Shown: piece by piece, positions 33,857-41,947 of the stretch
Numbering within the stretch: position 1 is the stretch's first letter
How the letters are laid out: each line of letters begins with the position of its first letter
Source of the DNA: Nannocystis punicea
GTDB taxonomy: Bacteria; Myxococcota_A; Polyangia; Nannocystales; Nannocystaceae
DNA: 64,000 bases
Assembly: GCF_026965555.1 (NCBI RefSeq)
Contig: NZ_CP114040.1
Location: forward strand, 3,534,001 to 3,598,000
Direction of reading: 5' to 3'
Position numbers and translations under genes: made by a program
Notes under the pieces: model-generated
What the model saw: only the letters and a program-made list of their open reading frames with translations
Told to the model about the DNA's origin: nothing
Databases searched by the model: none

Positions 33857-35716
33857 CTAGATCTGGTAGTCGCTGTTGTAGACGAACGCCTGCTTGCCCT
33901 TCTTGAAGCGGCGCTTCTCGAAGGCCTTGACCACGCAGTCGGCGAACGCGGCGTTGCCCTTGTGCGAGCGCAGCTCGGCGTCGAGCTTGCCGGTCCCGGC
34001 CTCGACGTTGACGGCGACGCGCACCAGCTCCTTGGCGGCCTCGTGCTGGCCGGCGCAGCGGCGGACGTCGCTGGCGAGGGCGCCGAAGAACTCCTTGCGC
34101 TCCTCGTCGGTCGACTGCACCAGCTGCTGGGGCGGGCTCTTCTTGTGCGGCTTCTCGTCGTCGTCGGGCTTGTGCGGCTTCTTCTTGGGCTCGTCGTCCT
34201 TCTTGTCGTCGTCCTTCTTGTCGTCGGCTTTCTTCTCGTCGTCCGGGGCGCCGGCGGCGTCGTGGCCGTCGCTGGCGTCGGGGTCGCGCTCGGGGATGAC
34301 GAGGGTGGCGACCGGCTCGGGCGGCTCGGTCGGCTCGGGCTCGCGGTTCAGCAGGTAGTAGACGAGGCCGCCGAGGCCGACGACCACGAGCAGGAGCAGC
34401 CCGGCCAGCGCGCGGTACGGGTTCGAGCGCGGGGTGAAGTTGCTCGGCTCGTCTTCGACCTGGGTCGGAAGGACCGGCGGCGCGGCGGGCTCGGGGGGCA
34501 GGCGCACGGCGACCGAGCCGGTGGTGCTCTTGCGCGGCGGCGGCGTGGCATGAGCCGCGCGCGGGGTCGGGTGGCGCGGAGCGTCGGGCAGCGGGCGCGC
34601 GGTCGACTCGGTGGTCACGTCGACCTCGTCGCCCTGGACGCCGAAGTCGTCGGTCTCCCAGGTCAGCGGCGCGACGTTCTGCGTGTAGCGCAGCGCGCGG
34701 TCGGCCTCGATGATCGCGTCGGCGAACTCGCGGATGGTCTGGAAGCGCTCGGCCGGGTCCTTGCGCAGCGCGTGCAGGACGATGTTCTCGATCGTCTCCG
34801 GGATCTCGGCATCGGGCGCGCGCTTGCGCGGCGGGTCGGGCTCGTCGACCATCTGCATGGCCACGGTGGCCATGAAGGTCTGGCCCTTGAACGGCACGCT
34901 GCCGGTCAGCAGCTCGTACATGACGACGCCGACGGAGTACACGTCGACGCGCGCGTCGGGCTTCTGATCGCGGGCGATCTCGGGGGCCATGTACTCGGGC
35001 GTGCCGAGCAGGGTGCCGGCCTCGGTCGCCATCTTCTGGCGATCGGCGCGGCCGCTCGCGGTGCCGTCGACGATGACCTTGGCGATCCCGAAGTCGAGGA
35101 TCTTGATGAAGTCGGGGTTGCCGCCGCGCTTGATGCGAAAGCAGTTGTCCGGCTTCATGTCGCGGTGGACGATGCCGGCCTCGTGGGCGGCATCGAGGGC
35201 GCGGCAGACTTGAAGGAGGATCCGTCGCACCCGCGTCCACGGCTGCCGGCCCTCGCGCGCGATCATCGTCGCCAGGTCCTCGCCCTCGAGGTACTCCATC
35301 GTCAGGAACGCGAGGCCCTGCTTCGTGTAGCCGAAGTCGGTGATGTCGACGATGTGCTCGTGGTGCAGCATCGAGGCCGTGCGGGCCTCTTGCAGGAAGC
35401 GGGCGATGATCTCGGGGCTGTCGCCGTACTCCGGCGAGAGCACCTTGATCGCGAGCTTGCGGCCGATCGTGATGTGTTCGGCCTGATACACCGAGCCCAT
35501 GCCGCCCTCGCCGATCCGCTTGAGCAGGCGGTAACGATCGGCGAGCACGGTTCCGACGAGGTTGCTGTAGTCGGGCGGCGGAGCGGCCACGGACACCTCG
35601 GTCGTCGTGGGTGCTACGCTGTTTACGACGGGGCTCGGCTCGATCGGCGTGCTCTCCCCGGCTCCGGCAGGAGCCTCCTCGCCGGTCGCAGTCGAGTTGG
35701 GTGGCACGATCCGCAT
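33857..35716 (-). CDS. Membrane Ser/Thr protein kinase with C-terminal outer domain
   Basis: The 619-residue protein has an N-terminal kinase domain (about 62-330) with Gly loop GEGGMG (69-74), Lys91, HRDMKPDN (Asp186) and DFG (208-210), all intact. A Pro-rich linker leads to a membrane helix (about 432-453). A very charged Asp/Lys spacer (DDKKDDDKKDDEPKKKPHKP) is followed by a C-terminal domain of about 90 residues. This domain has one Cys pair and the pattern LDAELRSHKGNAAFADCVV, as in the AgmX/PglI-type C-terminal domains of myxobacteria. It should sense an envelope signal. The Asp/Lys spacer is encoded by short tandem repeats around 34190-34230. Confidence 0.88.
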   Translation of the reverse strand: MRIVPPNSTATGEEAPAGAGESTPIEPSPVVNSVAPTTTEVSVAAPPPDYSNLVGTVLADRYRLLKRIGEGGMGSVYQAEHITIGRKLAIKVLSPEYGDSPEIIARFLQEARTASMLHHEHIVDITDFGYTKQGLAFLTMEYLEGEDLATMIAREGRQPWTRVRRILLQVCRALDAAHEAGIVHRDMKPDNCFRIKRGGNPDFIKILDFGIAKVIVDGTASGRADRQKMATEAGTLLGTPEYMAPEIARDQKPDARVDVYSVGVVMYELLTGSVPFKGQTFMATVAMQMVDEPDPPRKRAPDAEIPETIENIVLHALRKDPAERFQTIREFADAIIEADRALRYTQNVAPLTWETDDFGVQGDEVDVTTESTARPLPDAPRHPTPRAAHATPPPRKSTTGSVAVRLPPEPAAPPVLPTQVEDEPSNFTPRSNPYRALAGLLLLVVVGLGGLVYYLLNREPEPTEPPEPVATLVIPERDPDASDGHDAAGAPDDEKKADDKKDDDKKDDEPKKKPHKPDDDEKPHKKSPPQQLVQSTDEERKEFFGALASDVRRCAGQHEAAKELVRVAVNVEAGTGKLDAELRSHKGNAAFADCVVKAFEKRRFKKGKQAFVYNSDYQI

Positions 35717-35933
35717 GAATGAGGGGTCGTGCCAGCATACCCCAGGCGCGTGTGAGCGGGGCGATGATGGCCCCCATCCCGCGATCGTCGTCTCGCCGCG
35801 CGCGCGCGTTCGCGCCGGCCCGTGCGGACATCGATTTCGTACGACGAAGTCGGCCCGGCGCGCCGTGAGGCGGGCCGGGCCCGAGGAGGCGGCCGTCCCC
35901 GAAAAGGCGGCCGCGAGCTGTGCAAGCGGGTGC

Positions 35934-36791
35934 TCAGCCGGGCAGTCCGCGGACGGCGGCCACGAGGTCGCCGACGGTCAGCGCCTCGGGTAGGCCCTTC
36001 TCGCCGAGCAGGTTCCACAGCGGGAGCAGCGAGGCGTCGGCCGGTTGCTCGCGCAGGGCCTCGCCGAGAGCGCGGGTGGCCGCGCGGCGCTTGCCGAGGG
36101 CGAGACCGCGGGCGAGGGCCTCGGCGATCGGGTTGGTCGGACGCTTGCGCTCGGGCGGCTGGGCCGCGGCGCCGGCGATGATCCGCTGACCCCCGACGAC
36201 GCGACGGGCGGCCGCGTCGGGCGCGCGGGTGGGACGAGTGATGATCTCGGGCTCGGCGGCGGCGGCGGGTTCGGCGGCCTCGGGCGCGGCGCCCGGCGCG
36301 ACGACCTCTTCGGTGGGAGCGGCAGCGACGGCCTCGTCCGTGCGCTCACCGGGGCTCGAGGCCCGGACGCGCTCGATCACCGGGGCAGGCGCGTCGCGCC
36401 GCCAACGCCGGCGCTCCCACGCGTCGTCGCGCTCGCCGGGCCGCGGGGCAGGCTCGCCGGCGGCGACCCGCTGCTCCAGCGCCTGACCGCGCTGGAGGAT
36501 CTCCTCGCCGTGGCCGCGCGGCAGCACGGTGACGACGGTGTCCTCCTTGATGATCGCGTAGAGCACGTCGCCGAAGCTCTCGAGCGGGATCAAGATCTGC
36601 GGCTCGGCGAGCATGACGTCGAGCGTGCGCACGGCTTTGCCCGAGTCCTCGGCGTTGGTGATCGCGTGGTCGAGGCGGTCGCGCAGCGCCTCGTCGTCGT
36701 CCTCCCCGAGCGTGGGGACGAGCTCGCGCAGGCGCTGCACGGCGCGGTGGGTGATGCTGTAGCGACGATGACCGGGAAACGGGTTCCGCAT
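35934..36791 (-). CDS. Uncharacterised protein beside the prophage integration zone
   Basis: The ATG at 36791 gives 285 residues. The N-terminal 110 residues form a compact domain (RYSITHRAVQRLRELVP, LVLYAII-like strands, VVTVLPRGHGEEILQRG). A Pro/Glu/Ala-rich linker leads to a helical C-terminus (NPIAEALARGLALGKRRAA). I recognise no family. It is the last host-like gene before the integrase, and its promoter region is where the prophage begins, so integration may have changed its upstream sequence. Confidence 0.65.
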   Translation of the reverse strand: MRNPFPGHRRYSITHRAVQRLRELVPTLGEDDDEALRDRLDHAITNAEDSGKAVRTLDVMLAEPQILIPLESFGDVLYAIIKEDTVVTVLPRGHGEEILQRGQALEQRVAAGEPAPRPGERDDAWERRRWRRDAPAPVIERVRASSPGERTDEAVAAAPTEEVVAPGAAPEAAEPAAAAEPEIITRPTRAPDAAARRVVGGQRIIAGAAAQPPERKRPTNPIAEALARGLALGKRRAATRALGEALREQPADASLLPLWNLLGEKGLPEALTVGDLVAAVRGLPG

Positions 36792-36897
36792 GGTGCTCTG
36801 CCGCGCGGGTGTATCGCGGCGGCGACGAGTTTGCCACCGCGCATCCGTCGTCGGCGGTGAAATTTGCGACATAACCACCACTTGGTGGCTAAAATCT
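36792..36897. other. Host/prophage junction region, probable left attachment site
   Basis: This short, AT-richer stretch lies between the last host-like gene and the integrase stop. It has an inverted repeat CCACCA-CT-TGGTGG at 36875-36888 and the run TAAAATCTCTAAACTACTGCG. Integrases often lie next to their attachment site. I could not find the matching core at the right side, so the exact site is unproven. Confidence 0.45.
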
Positions 36898-38145
36898 CTA
36901 AACTACTGCGATTTTCTGCCGCCGCCGACGGGTGCTCGGCGCTCGTGTCAGATCTGTGTCATCCGCGGAGGAGACCTCCGCCTCGGCCCGCATGGCCGCC
37001 AGACGGTCCACCGCTGCCCGCGCCGCCCCGGCAACGCCGTGAAGGTAGCGCTGCGTCGTCGACAGGTTCTTGTGGCCGGCGATCTCCTGCACGGTCCGCA
37101 GATCGGCGCCGGCGGCCAGCAGATGCGACAGGGTAGTGTGCCGCAGGCGGTGACAAGAAGCCCGCGGCAGGCCGGCCCGGTCGAGCGCCTTCTGCAGCGC
37201 CTTGGCGATCGAGCTCGTCGTCGCCGGCCTGCCCCGCGGGGACCAGAGCACCCAGTGGTCGGGACCGCTGGCAGCTTCGACGATCGGCCGCAGCGCGTCC
37301 TCCAGGCGCCGACTGATCGGGACGACGCGGACCTTGCCGTTCTTGGTCGGCCCGATGATGCGGCCTTCATTCGGCTCGATGTTCACCGAGCGGGCGACGC
37401 GGATCTCGCGGCGCCGCAGCGACACGTCGCCGACCTGCAGGCCGAGCAGCTCGCCATGACGGAGGCCCGACTCGCCGCCGAGGAGCACGATCAGCAGCGA
37501 GAGCTGCCCGGCCTTCGCCGCGGCGGCGGCGAGGCGCTCGAAGTCGGCGGGCGTGTAGCAGGCGGGAGCGTCGTCGTCTGGGACCTTGACGCGCTTGATC
37601 ATCGGCGCCTTGTCGAGCGCCTTGATCTGCACGGCGTAGCGGAGAACCTGTCCGAACGCCTGCAGCGTCACGTTCAGGGTGCCCGGCGCGCACCAGGCGA
37701 GCTCGCGTTTGAGCCTCGCCGTGTCGAGCTCGCCGATGCTACGCACGGGTCTGTCCCCGACGACAGGTAAGATACGGGCGAGCCGATCGCGGCGGTGCTT
37801 CATGGTGCCGGGGCGCCGGCGTTCGCCGATGCCCGCTTCGAGCCAGAGCGCGGCGACCTCGGCGTAGGTCAGCCGGTCGAGCCGCTCGCGCTCCTGCGAT
37901 TCGTGCTGCTCCTGCTGCTTCGCCTTCGCCTGCGCCCGACCCTCGCGCGTCTGCGGCGGCTGCTTGCCGGCCTCGATGTCGCGGCGCACCTGCTCGGCCC
38001 AGCGCATCGCGCCCGACTTCGCGGTGATCGAGCGCGGGACGGTGATGCGGAAGCGCTCGGCCTTGAGCGAGCCGGGGCGCAGCGCGTAGATGATGGCCTG
38101 GAGACGGACGACCTTGCCGTCGCGCCTCTCTTTGATGGTGATCAA
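36898..38145 (-). CDS. int: Tyrosine recombinase (phage integrase)
   Basis: The 415-residue protein begins at a TTG (38145) that overlaps the TGA of the preceding gene (TTGA), which I take as the start; an ATG at 38220 is an alternative. An N-terminal arm-type domain rich in Arg/Gln precedes the core-binding domain. The catalytic domain has the first Arg in SGLRHGELLGLQ, the HRLRHTTLSHLLAAG box, GHKNLSTTQRYLHG with the His and the nucleophile Tyr, all intact. It is the last gene of the minus-strand early operon and lies against the presumed attachment site, so it should carry out integration and, with the excisionase, excision. Confidence 0.92.
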   Translation of the reverse strand: MITIKERRDGKVVRLQAIIYALRPGSLKAERFRITVPRSITAKSGAMRWAEQVRRDIEAGKQPPQTREGRAQAKAKQQEQHESQERERLDRLTYAEVAALWLEAGIGERRRPGTMKHRRDRLARILPVVGDRPVRSIGELDTARLKRELAWCAPGTLNVTLQAFGQVLRYAVQIKALDKAPMIKRVKVPDDDAPACYTPADFERLAAAAAKAGQLSLLIVLLGGESGLRHGELLGLQVGDVSLRRREIRVARSVNIEPNEGRIIGPTKNGKVRVVPISRRLEDALRPIVEAASGPDHWVLWSPRGRPATTSSIAKALQKALDRAGLPRASCHRLRHTTLSHLLAAGADLRTVQEIAGHKNLSTTQRYLHGVAGAARAAVDRLAAMRAEAEVSSADDTDLTRAPSTRRRRQKIAVV

Positions 38146-38366
38146 CCTGACCTCGCATGTCCTGCCAGGACCTCCGGGGACGACCGTGCCGCGGTCTCCG
38201 AGCCTGCCACAACTGCACATACGGTCATGTCCGAAGGGACAAACGAGCGGACGACGCAGGCGCCGGCGTCGTGGAAGTAGGCCCGGCTGGTGTCCGCGCC
38301 GCAGGACCATGCGGCGGTGCCGACGCTGACGCGCTCGACGGCCGCGCCGCAGGCCGGGCAGTTCAT
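38142..38366 (-). CDS. Small zinc-ribbon-like protein
   Basis: The gene encodes 74 residues starting MNCPACGAAVERV. Two Cys in a CPAC knuckle plus two later Cys could bind one zinc. The last 30 residues coincide with copies of the 14-base repeat and have low-complexity composition. Its ATG overlaps the HNH gene's stop (ATGA) and its stop overlaps the integrase start, so the three are translated as a unit. Function is unknown. Confidence 0.6.
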   Translation of the reverse strand: MNCPACGAAVERVSVGTAAWSCGADTSRAYFHDAGACVVRSFVPSDMTVCAVVAGSETAARSSPEVLAGHARSG

Positions 38367-38860
38367 GGCGTCCTCGTCGCCGCGTTCGGTCGTGGCGGGC
38401 CTTCCCCGGCGAGGCCGGCGATCTCGGCCCGAAGCCGAGCGAGGCTCGCCTGACGATCACGCTCGATACCCGGGGCCCGGCTCTTGTCGCCGCCGCCGTT
38501 ACGCCGCTGGTCCGCCCGGTTGTGCGCGGCTGTCCCCCAGTACAGGTTATCGAGGCGGTTGTCGGCGGGGTCGTCGTTGATGTGACAGGCGTGAGCGCCG
38601 TCCGGCGCCGGCCCGACGTGCGCGAGCAGGACGAGCTGGTGGACGTAGCGATTGCGCCGCACGCCGTCGTCACCGACGAGGCTCACCGTCATGTGGAACA
38701 ATCGGTCGCTGTTCCGCCCGCTCGCGGTCTGGGTCAGGACGCGGCCGGTCGCTGCCTCGCGCACGAGACCGGTGTCGCTGGCATCGTACCGGGTGGCCCC
38801 GGGGACAGGTCGCCATTCAGGGTCGCGCGTCCGATCTTTTGAACATGCACTTCGAGACAT
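38363..38860 (-). CDS. HNH endonuclease of phage type
   Basis: The 165-residue protein starts at an ATG at 38860, one base after the excisionase stop. The central part has the HNH_3-like signature YVHQLVLLAHVG then ACHINDDPADNRLDNLYWGT, as in phage and intron homing endonucleases with a NUMOD-type N-terminus (ASDTGLVREAATGRVL). It probably nicks or cuts DNA in a homing or packaging role. The first codons lie inside a two-unit 14-base repeat (38840-38865). Confidence 0.82.
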   Translation of the reverse strand: MSRSACSKDRTRDPEWRPVPGATRYDASDTGLVREAATGRVLTQTASGRNSDRLFHMTVSLVGDDGVRRNRYVHQLVLLAHVGPAPDGAHACHINDDPADNRLDNLYWGTAAHNRADQRRNGGGDKSRAPGIERDRQASLARLRAEIAGLAGEGPPRPNAATRTP

Positions 38861-38861
38861 G

Positions 38862-39050
38862 TCAGCGGGCCTCCGCCGCGGCCGCTTGCTCAGCGACCCA
38901 TGCCTCGACGTCGCTCTGCCGCCAGCGCAGGCCCAGGCCCTTGAGGCGGATCGCCCGCGGAGCAAGTCCTCGCGCGCGGGCGTTACGCAACGAGCCGGGT
39001 GTCGTCCCCAGGAGCTCCGCCACTTCGACCGTCGTCAACAGCTTCTCCAT
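38862..39050 (-). CDS. Excisionase-like helix-turn-helix protein
   Basis: The 62-residue protein starts at the ATG at 39050 (MEKLLTTVEVAELLG). It has the winged-helix MerR/AlpA fold of excisionases: TVEVAELLGTTPGSLRNARA as the helix-turn-helix and LGLRWRQSDVEAWV as the wing and tail. It lies in the same operon as the integrase and probably sets recombination direction. The replication-like gene upstream overlaps its 5' end by 68 bases in another frame. Confidence 0.82.
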   Translation of the reverse strand: MEKLLTTVEVAELLGTTPGSLRNARARGLAPRAIRLKGLGLRWRQSDVEAWVAEQAAAAEAR

Positions 39051-40035
39051 CGGGCATGTCCTTTCGGTCAGAAATCCATTCGATGAACTCCGCACGGGTC
39101 ATGCGGTGGGGCTGCGCGCGGGCGCGGGTGCGCGTCCACGACAGCCGGATGCGGGCCCACTTCGCGCGTGCCTCGGCCCGCGTCAACTGCTCTGGCTTCG
39201 GCACCCCATGCAGCGCGAGGCGCCAGCACAGGGTCGGAGAAGGCTGCTCGAGCCCCACGAGATCCTCATCGAGCGGGTGCTCGAGCGCCGGGTGCCGCTC
39301 GAGGAGCGCGGCAGGGCGCCATCCGTCGAGATGACGACGGCGGCGCAGGTATTCGAGGGCCCGCGCCACTCGTTCGACATCGCGGTAGGTGGCGCGTTCG
39401 GCAGCGGCGGCGAGGAGGGCACGCGCTGCCTCGCTGGCGGTGCTCCCCATCGCGGCGAGCGGGTACGCCGAGAGCAGCTCGACAACCGCCCGAGCCGCCG
39501 CGAAGCGTGTGGGCAGGCCACCCTCGGCACACGGCCGTAGCAGGCGACGACGCCACTCGGCGAGGATCGGCGGCCCCGGGGCGGGCTCGGGTCCGCGGAC
39601 CCACCGTTCGACTGCGGCTCCGACCCCATGTCCGCGGGGTCGTCCCGCGACCCCGACCTCGGCTGCGCCGCGCCGCCCCACGGCGGCGAGGGGGAGGACC
39701 CACGTGTGCCCCTCGCGCCTCACGATCGGTGTTTCCATAGAAATCCGCCGCAGACCCCGGCGGACAGTCTCGGCGGAGAGCCCCAGGCTCGGCCGGTCAA
39801 GCCCGAGCTGCGTCCGCAACTGTGCCGAGGTCCCGCGGAGGTTACGGCGCCCGAGGAGCGGCCCGCACGCGGTGAGGATGTGCCGCGCCGCCAGCGCGCC
39901 GCGGCCCAGGAGGTCGTGCCGACCCGGCACACGACGACGACGTGTCTGCGCGCAGACCCACATCAGGTGAGCGCCCAGCACGGCACACGCGCGACGATAC
40001 GACGACATATCCGGAGTGATGCATACTCCCGACAT
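38983..40035 (-). CDS. Putative phage replication or regulatory DNA-binding protein
   Basis: The gene encodes 350 residues from an ATG at 40035; a second ATG at 40008 is possible. A region around residues 60-110 (LRTQLGLDRPSLGLSAETVRR, VRREGHTWVLP) looks like a winged helix-turn-helix. The rest is helical and Arg-rich. It is the first gene of the minus-strand early operon, a place where phages encode replication initiators or repressors. I cannot name a family. Its 3' end overlaps the excisionase gene. Confidence 0.6.
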   Translation of the reverse strand: MSGVCITPDMSSYRRACAVLGAHLMWVCAQTRRRRVPGRHDLLGRGALAARHILTACGPLLGRRNLRGTSAQLRTQLGLDRPSLGLSAETVRRGLRRISMETPIVRREGHTWVLPLAAVGRRGAAEVGVAGRPRGHGVGAAVERWVRGPEPAPGPPILAEWRRRLLRPCAEGGLPTRFAAARAVVELLSAYPLAAMGSTASEAARALLAAAAERATYRDVERVARALEYLRRRRHLDGWRPAALLERHPALEHPLDEDLVGLEQPSPTLCWRLALHGVPKPEQLTRAEARAKWARIRLSWTRTRARAQPHRMTRAEFIEWISDRKDMPDGEAVDDGRSGGAPGDDTRLVA

Positions 40036-40426
40036 TCAAACACCGCAAGGTCGATTGTTGGATGGACAGAAATGGCCAATCGCTTGTTATTCAATTTGCG
40101 TCGAGATAACAACCGAGTTGAGCGAAATCAACGCTTTGCGCATGCCGGCTCGAACGGTCATTCATGTCACCGAAGCGGCCGTTCCTGGTGGACGCCACGT
40201 TGGTAGACGACCGGCCATCGCACCGACGCGCGCCTCGGGCTCGACCGTCCTTCAAGGATCCTGTTCCCCTGGACCTGGGCGTGTTGTGAGTCAGGTCGCG
40301 ACCGCTCGATTTGCTCAAGTCGTCCGCCCCAGGCATGGTCGGACTGGCATGACTGGCATGGGCAGCCCCGTCGGCGTGGTGCCGGCGGGGCTTGTGTTTT
40401 GGGTTGGCGGCGATCATCGTCGAGGC
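40036..40426. promoter_or_regulatory. Divergent control region between early and later prophage operons
   Basis: These 391 bases separate the first minus-strand gene from the first plus-strand gene. The left part (about 40005-40145) is markedly AT-richer than its surroundings. Short direct repeats such as GACTGGCATGACTGGCATG occur near 40342. Open frames cross it, but the N-terminal extension they would give to the methylase does not look like a protein. The lysogeny switch is likely here. I see no CI-like repressor gene next to it. Confidence 0.5.
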
Positions 40427-41011
40427 GTGAGCTCGCCTTGCGGCATTCGAGCCAAGTCGCCCGCGCATCGGTACTTCACGCCAGCGGCGCTGCTTGACCT
40501 GGTCGACCTGACCCTCGGGCCAGGCTGTTGGGGCGATTGTTGTGCCGACCCGCTCGCACCTGCGTGGCATCGGGCCGCCTGGGTGCTTGATGTTCGGCGC
40601 GGCGAGGACGGGCTGCTCATGTCGTGGCCCGCGATCCCTGTGTTCATCAACCCGCCCTTCGACGACTGCGCGTCGTGGCTGGAGCGGGCCGCTCGACATG
40701 GCCGAGAGGTCCTGGCCCTTGTGCCATGTCAGCCCGGCAGCGCCTACTGGCGCCGCATCGTCTGGACCTGCGCATCGGCCGTGGTCTTCGTCGGTCGCCC
40801 CAAATTCGGGCACGTGCTCGACGAGGACGACCCGGAGCGTGGTCGGAAGGCCGGCGACATCGTCGCTACGCAGCACCCGACCGACTGCGCCGTCGTGGGG
40901 TTCGGTATCGGCCGGGCGAAGATGCTGCGCGTCTGGTCGAGCGCGGGCGTCGTCGTGGCGCCTGTGCGTGAGCTAGCGAATGGCGATTCGAGCATGGCCG
41001 AAGGGACATGA
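40427..41011 (+). CDS. Phage DNA N6-adenine methyltransferase (Dam-like)
   Basis: Starting at the GTG at 40427 gives 194 residues; ATGs at 40349 and 40358 are alternatives. The catalytic motif FINPPFDDC is of the NPPF type used by adenine methylases. It is followed by SWLERAARHGREVLALVPCQP and a VVFVGRPKF strand, as in the phage Dam family. The start AHRYFTPAALLDLVDL matches the family's N-terminus. It may protect phage DNA from host restriction or alter regulation. The stop codon lies inside a 14-base repeat copy. Confidence 0.8.
   Translation: MSSPCGIRAKSPAHRYFTPAALLDLVDLTLGPGCWGDCCADPLAPAWHRAAWVLDVRRGEDGLLMSWPAIPVFINPPFDDCASWLERAARHGREVLALVPCQPGSAYWRRIVWTCASAVVFVGRPKFGHVLDEDDPERGRKAGDIVATQHPTDCAVVGFGIGRAKMLRVWSSAGVVVAPVRELANGDSSMAEGT
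40989..41010. repeat. 14-base hairpin repeat at a prophage gene junction
   Basis: CATG cores at 40993 and 41007 flank GCC GAAG GGA. The repeat spans the end of the methylase gene and the start of the next gene; its second CATG contains the methylase's stop region. Confidence 0.65.
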
Positions 41012-41015
41012 TATA

Positions 41016-41390
41016 ATGGGCAGCATGGGTACCACGCCGGTGAATCTCCACCGCATCGACGGCCGCAAGCTGCTCTTCACGGCTGCAGACCTCGAGGAAG
41101 AGCTCGACACCAACCGCGAGCGGATCGTCGAATTCGCGCACCTCGATGTCGAGAGTGACCTCCGCCTGCTCGGCGGCAAGCTAACGGACCTGCCGCCCGA
41201 CCTGGCCCGCCGCCTTGTCGCGTCCCGCTCCGTGTGGCGGGAGCTCGCGCTCGCCGGCAAGAACGGCGCCCACGCGCTCGCCGACGAGTACACCCGCCTG
41301 CTTGACGAGGCCGCGTTCGAGGTGGTGAACACCGAGGTGGCCAAGGAGCGTGCCGCCGGTCCCAAGCCGCGCCGCGGCAAGGCACACTGA
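41016..41390 (+). CDS. Phage protein of unknown function
   Basis: The gene encodes 124 residues from the ATG at 41016; the ATG at 41025 would remove three. The protein is charged and helical (LFTAADLEEELDTNRERIVEF, DLPPDLARRLVASRSVWREL) with no recognised motif. It follows the methylase by four bases and precedes a run of tiny membrane proteins, so it is part of the same plus-strand operon. Confidence 0.65.
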   Translation: MGSMGTTPVNLHRIDGRKLLFTAADLEEELDTNRERIVEFAHLDVESDLRLLGGKLTDLPPDLARRLVASRSVWRELALAGKNGAHALADEYTRLLDEAAFEVVNTEVAKERAAGPKPRRGKAH

Positions 41391-41405
41391 CCTGTCTCGG
41401 AGGAC

Positions 41406-41528
41406 ATGCTCATGGACGCCGGACTCGACCAATTCTTTCGCGGCGCGATGCTCGTCCTCGTGCTCGCCTGGCTCTCGGGACATGCCTACCTGAACTTGCG
41501 CTCGCGCTGGCGGAGGACCAGGCGGTGA
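41406..41528 (+). CDS. Tiny membrane protein, 40 residues
   Basis: An ATG at 41406, inside a 14-base repeat copy, starts a peptide with one membrane helix (FRGAMLVLVLAWLSGHAYL) and a strongly basic tail (RSRWRRTRR). A start at the ATG two codons later is also possible. It overlaps the next tiny gene by four bases (GTGA). Single-helix proteins with basic tails next to an endolysin module are often holins or lysis regulators, but this is inferred. Confidence 0.6.
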   Translation: MLMDAGLDQFFRGAMLVLVLAWLSGHAYLNLRSRWRRTRR

Positions 41529-41602
41529 AGCTCGCCGCGCTCCTCATCGTCTCGGCGCTCATCCTCGCCTGGTGGTGGTGGCGCCGCCGGAAGCGGAGGT
41601 AG
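41525..41602 (+). CDS. Tiny membrane protein, 25 residues
   Basis: A GTG at 41525 overlapping the previous stop begins a peptide that is almost only a membrane helix (AALLIVSALILAWWWW) and a basic tail (RRRKRR). A TAG at 41600-41602 ends it, four bases before the next start. The tight coupling on both sides supports a real gene despite its size. It may be an antiholin or a small spanin-like peptide. Confidence 0.5.
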   Translation: MKLAALLIVSALILAWWWWRRRKRR

Positions 41603-41605
41603 CCC

Positions 41606-41947
41606 ATGGAGACCGACCTGCTCACCCTCGCTGCTCTGGAACACCTGCCGAGCGTCGGCCTGCTCCTTGTCGCCTGCATCGTGCTCTGGCGCCGAGAGGG
41701 CCGCACGACCGACAAGCTCGTCGCCACCCTGGAGGGGCAGACCGCGGAGCTCAAGGGCGCCGTGGCCGGGCTCAAGGGGGCGGTGGAGGCCGGCCTCGCC
41801 GGGCTCAAGGGACAGGTCGCCGACCACGGACGGCGCCTCACCCTGGCCGAACGCCGGTTGTCCCGGCACTCACAACTCCTCACCGCGGTCGCGGACAGCT
41901 CCGGCGTGTACCCGCGGCCGCGCGCCGTTGCCGAGGACGAACTGTGA
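41606..41947 (+). CDS. Putative holin or spanin-like membrane protein
   Basis: The gene encodes 113 residues. One N-terminal membrane helix (PSVGLLLVACIVLWR) is followed by a coiled coil with short repeats (LKGAVAGLKGAVEAGLAGLKG) and a basic linker. This layout fits class II or III holin-like or i-spanin-like proteins that work with an endolysin; the endolysin gene is 1.7 kb downstream. Its stop overlaps the phage sigma gene's GTG. Confidence 0.6.
   Translation: METDLLTLAALEHLPSVGLLLVACIVLWRREGRTTDKLVATLEGQTAELKGAVAGLKGAVEAGLAGLKGQVADHGRRLTLAERRLSRHSQLLTAVADSSGVYPRPRAVAEDEL

Noticed and set aside
40016..40426. A 137-residue N-terminal extension of the Dam-like methylase
   Set aside because: The frame is open but its translation has no protein-like pattern and crosses an AT-rich control region between divergent operons.
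40036..40426. A CI-like lysogeny repressor gene
   Set aside because: None is visible in or near the divergent control region; HigA is the only XRE protein found, and its partner toxin explains it.
41012..41017. A perfect TATAAT as a promoter
   Set aside because: It overlaps the start codon of the gene at 41016, has no recognisable -35 box, and lies at a repeat junction. It is probably chance.
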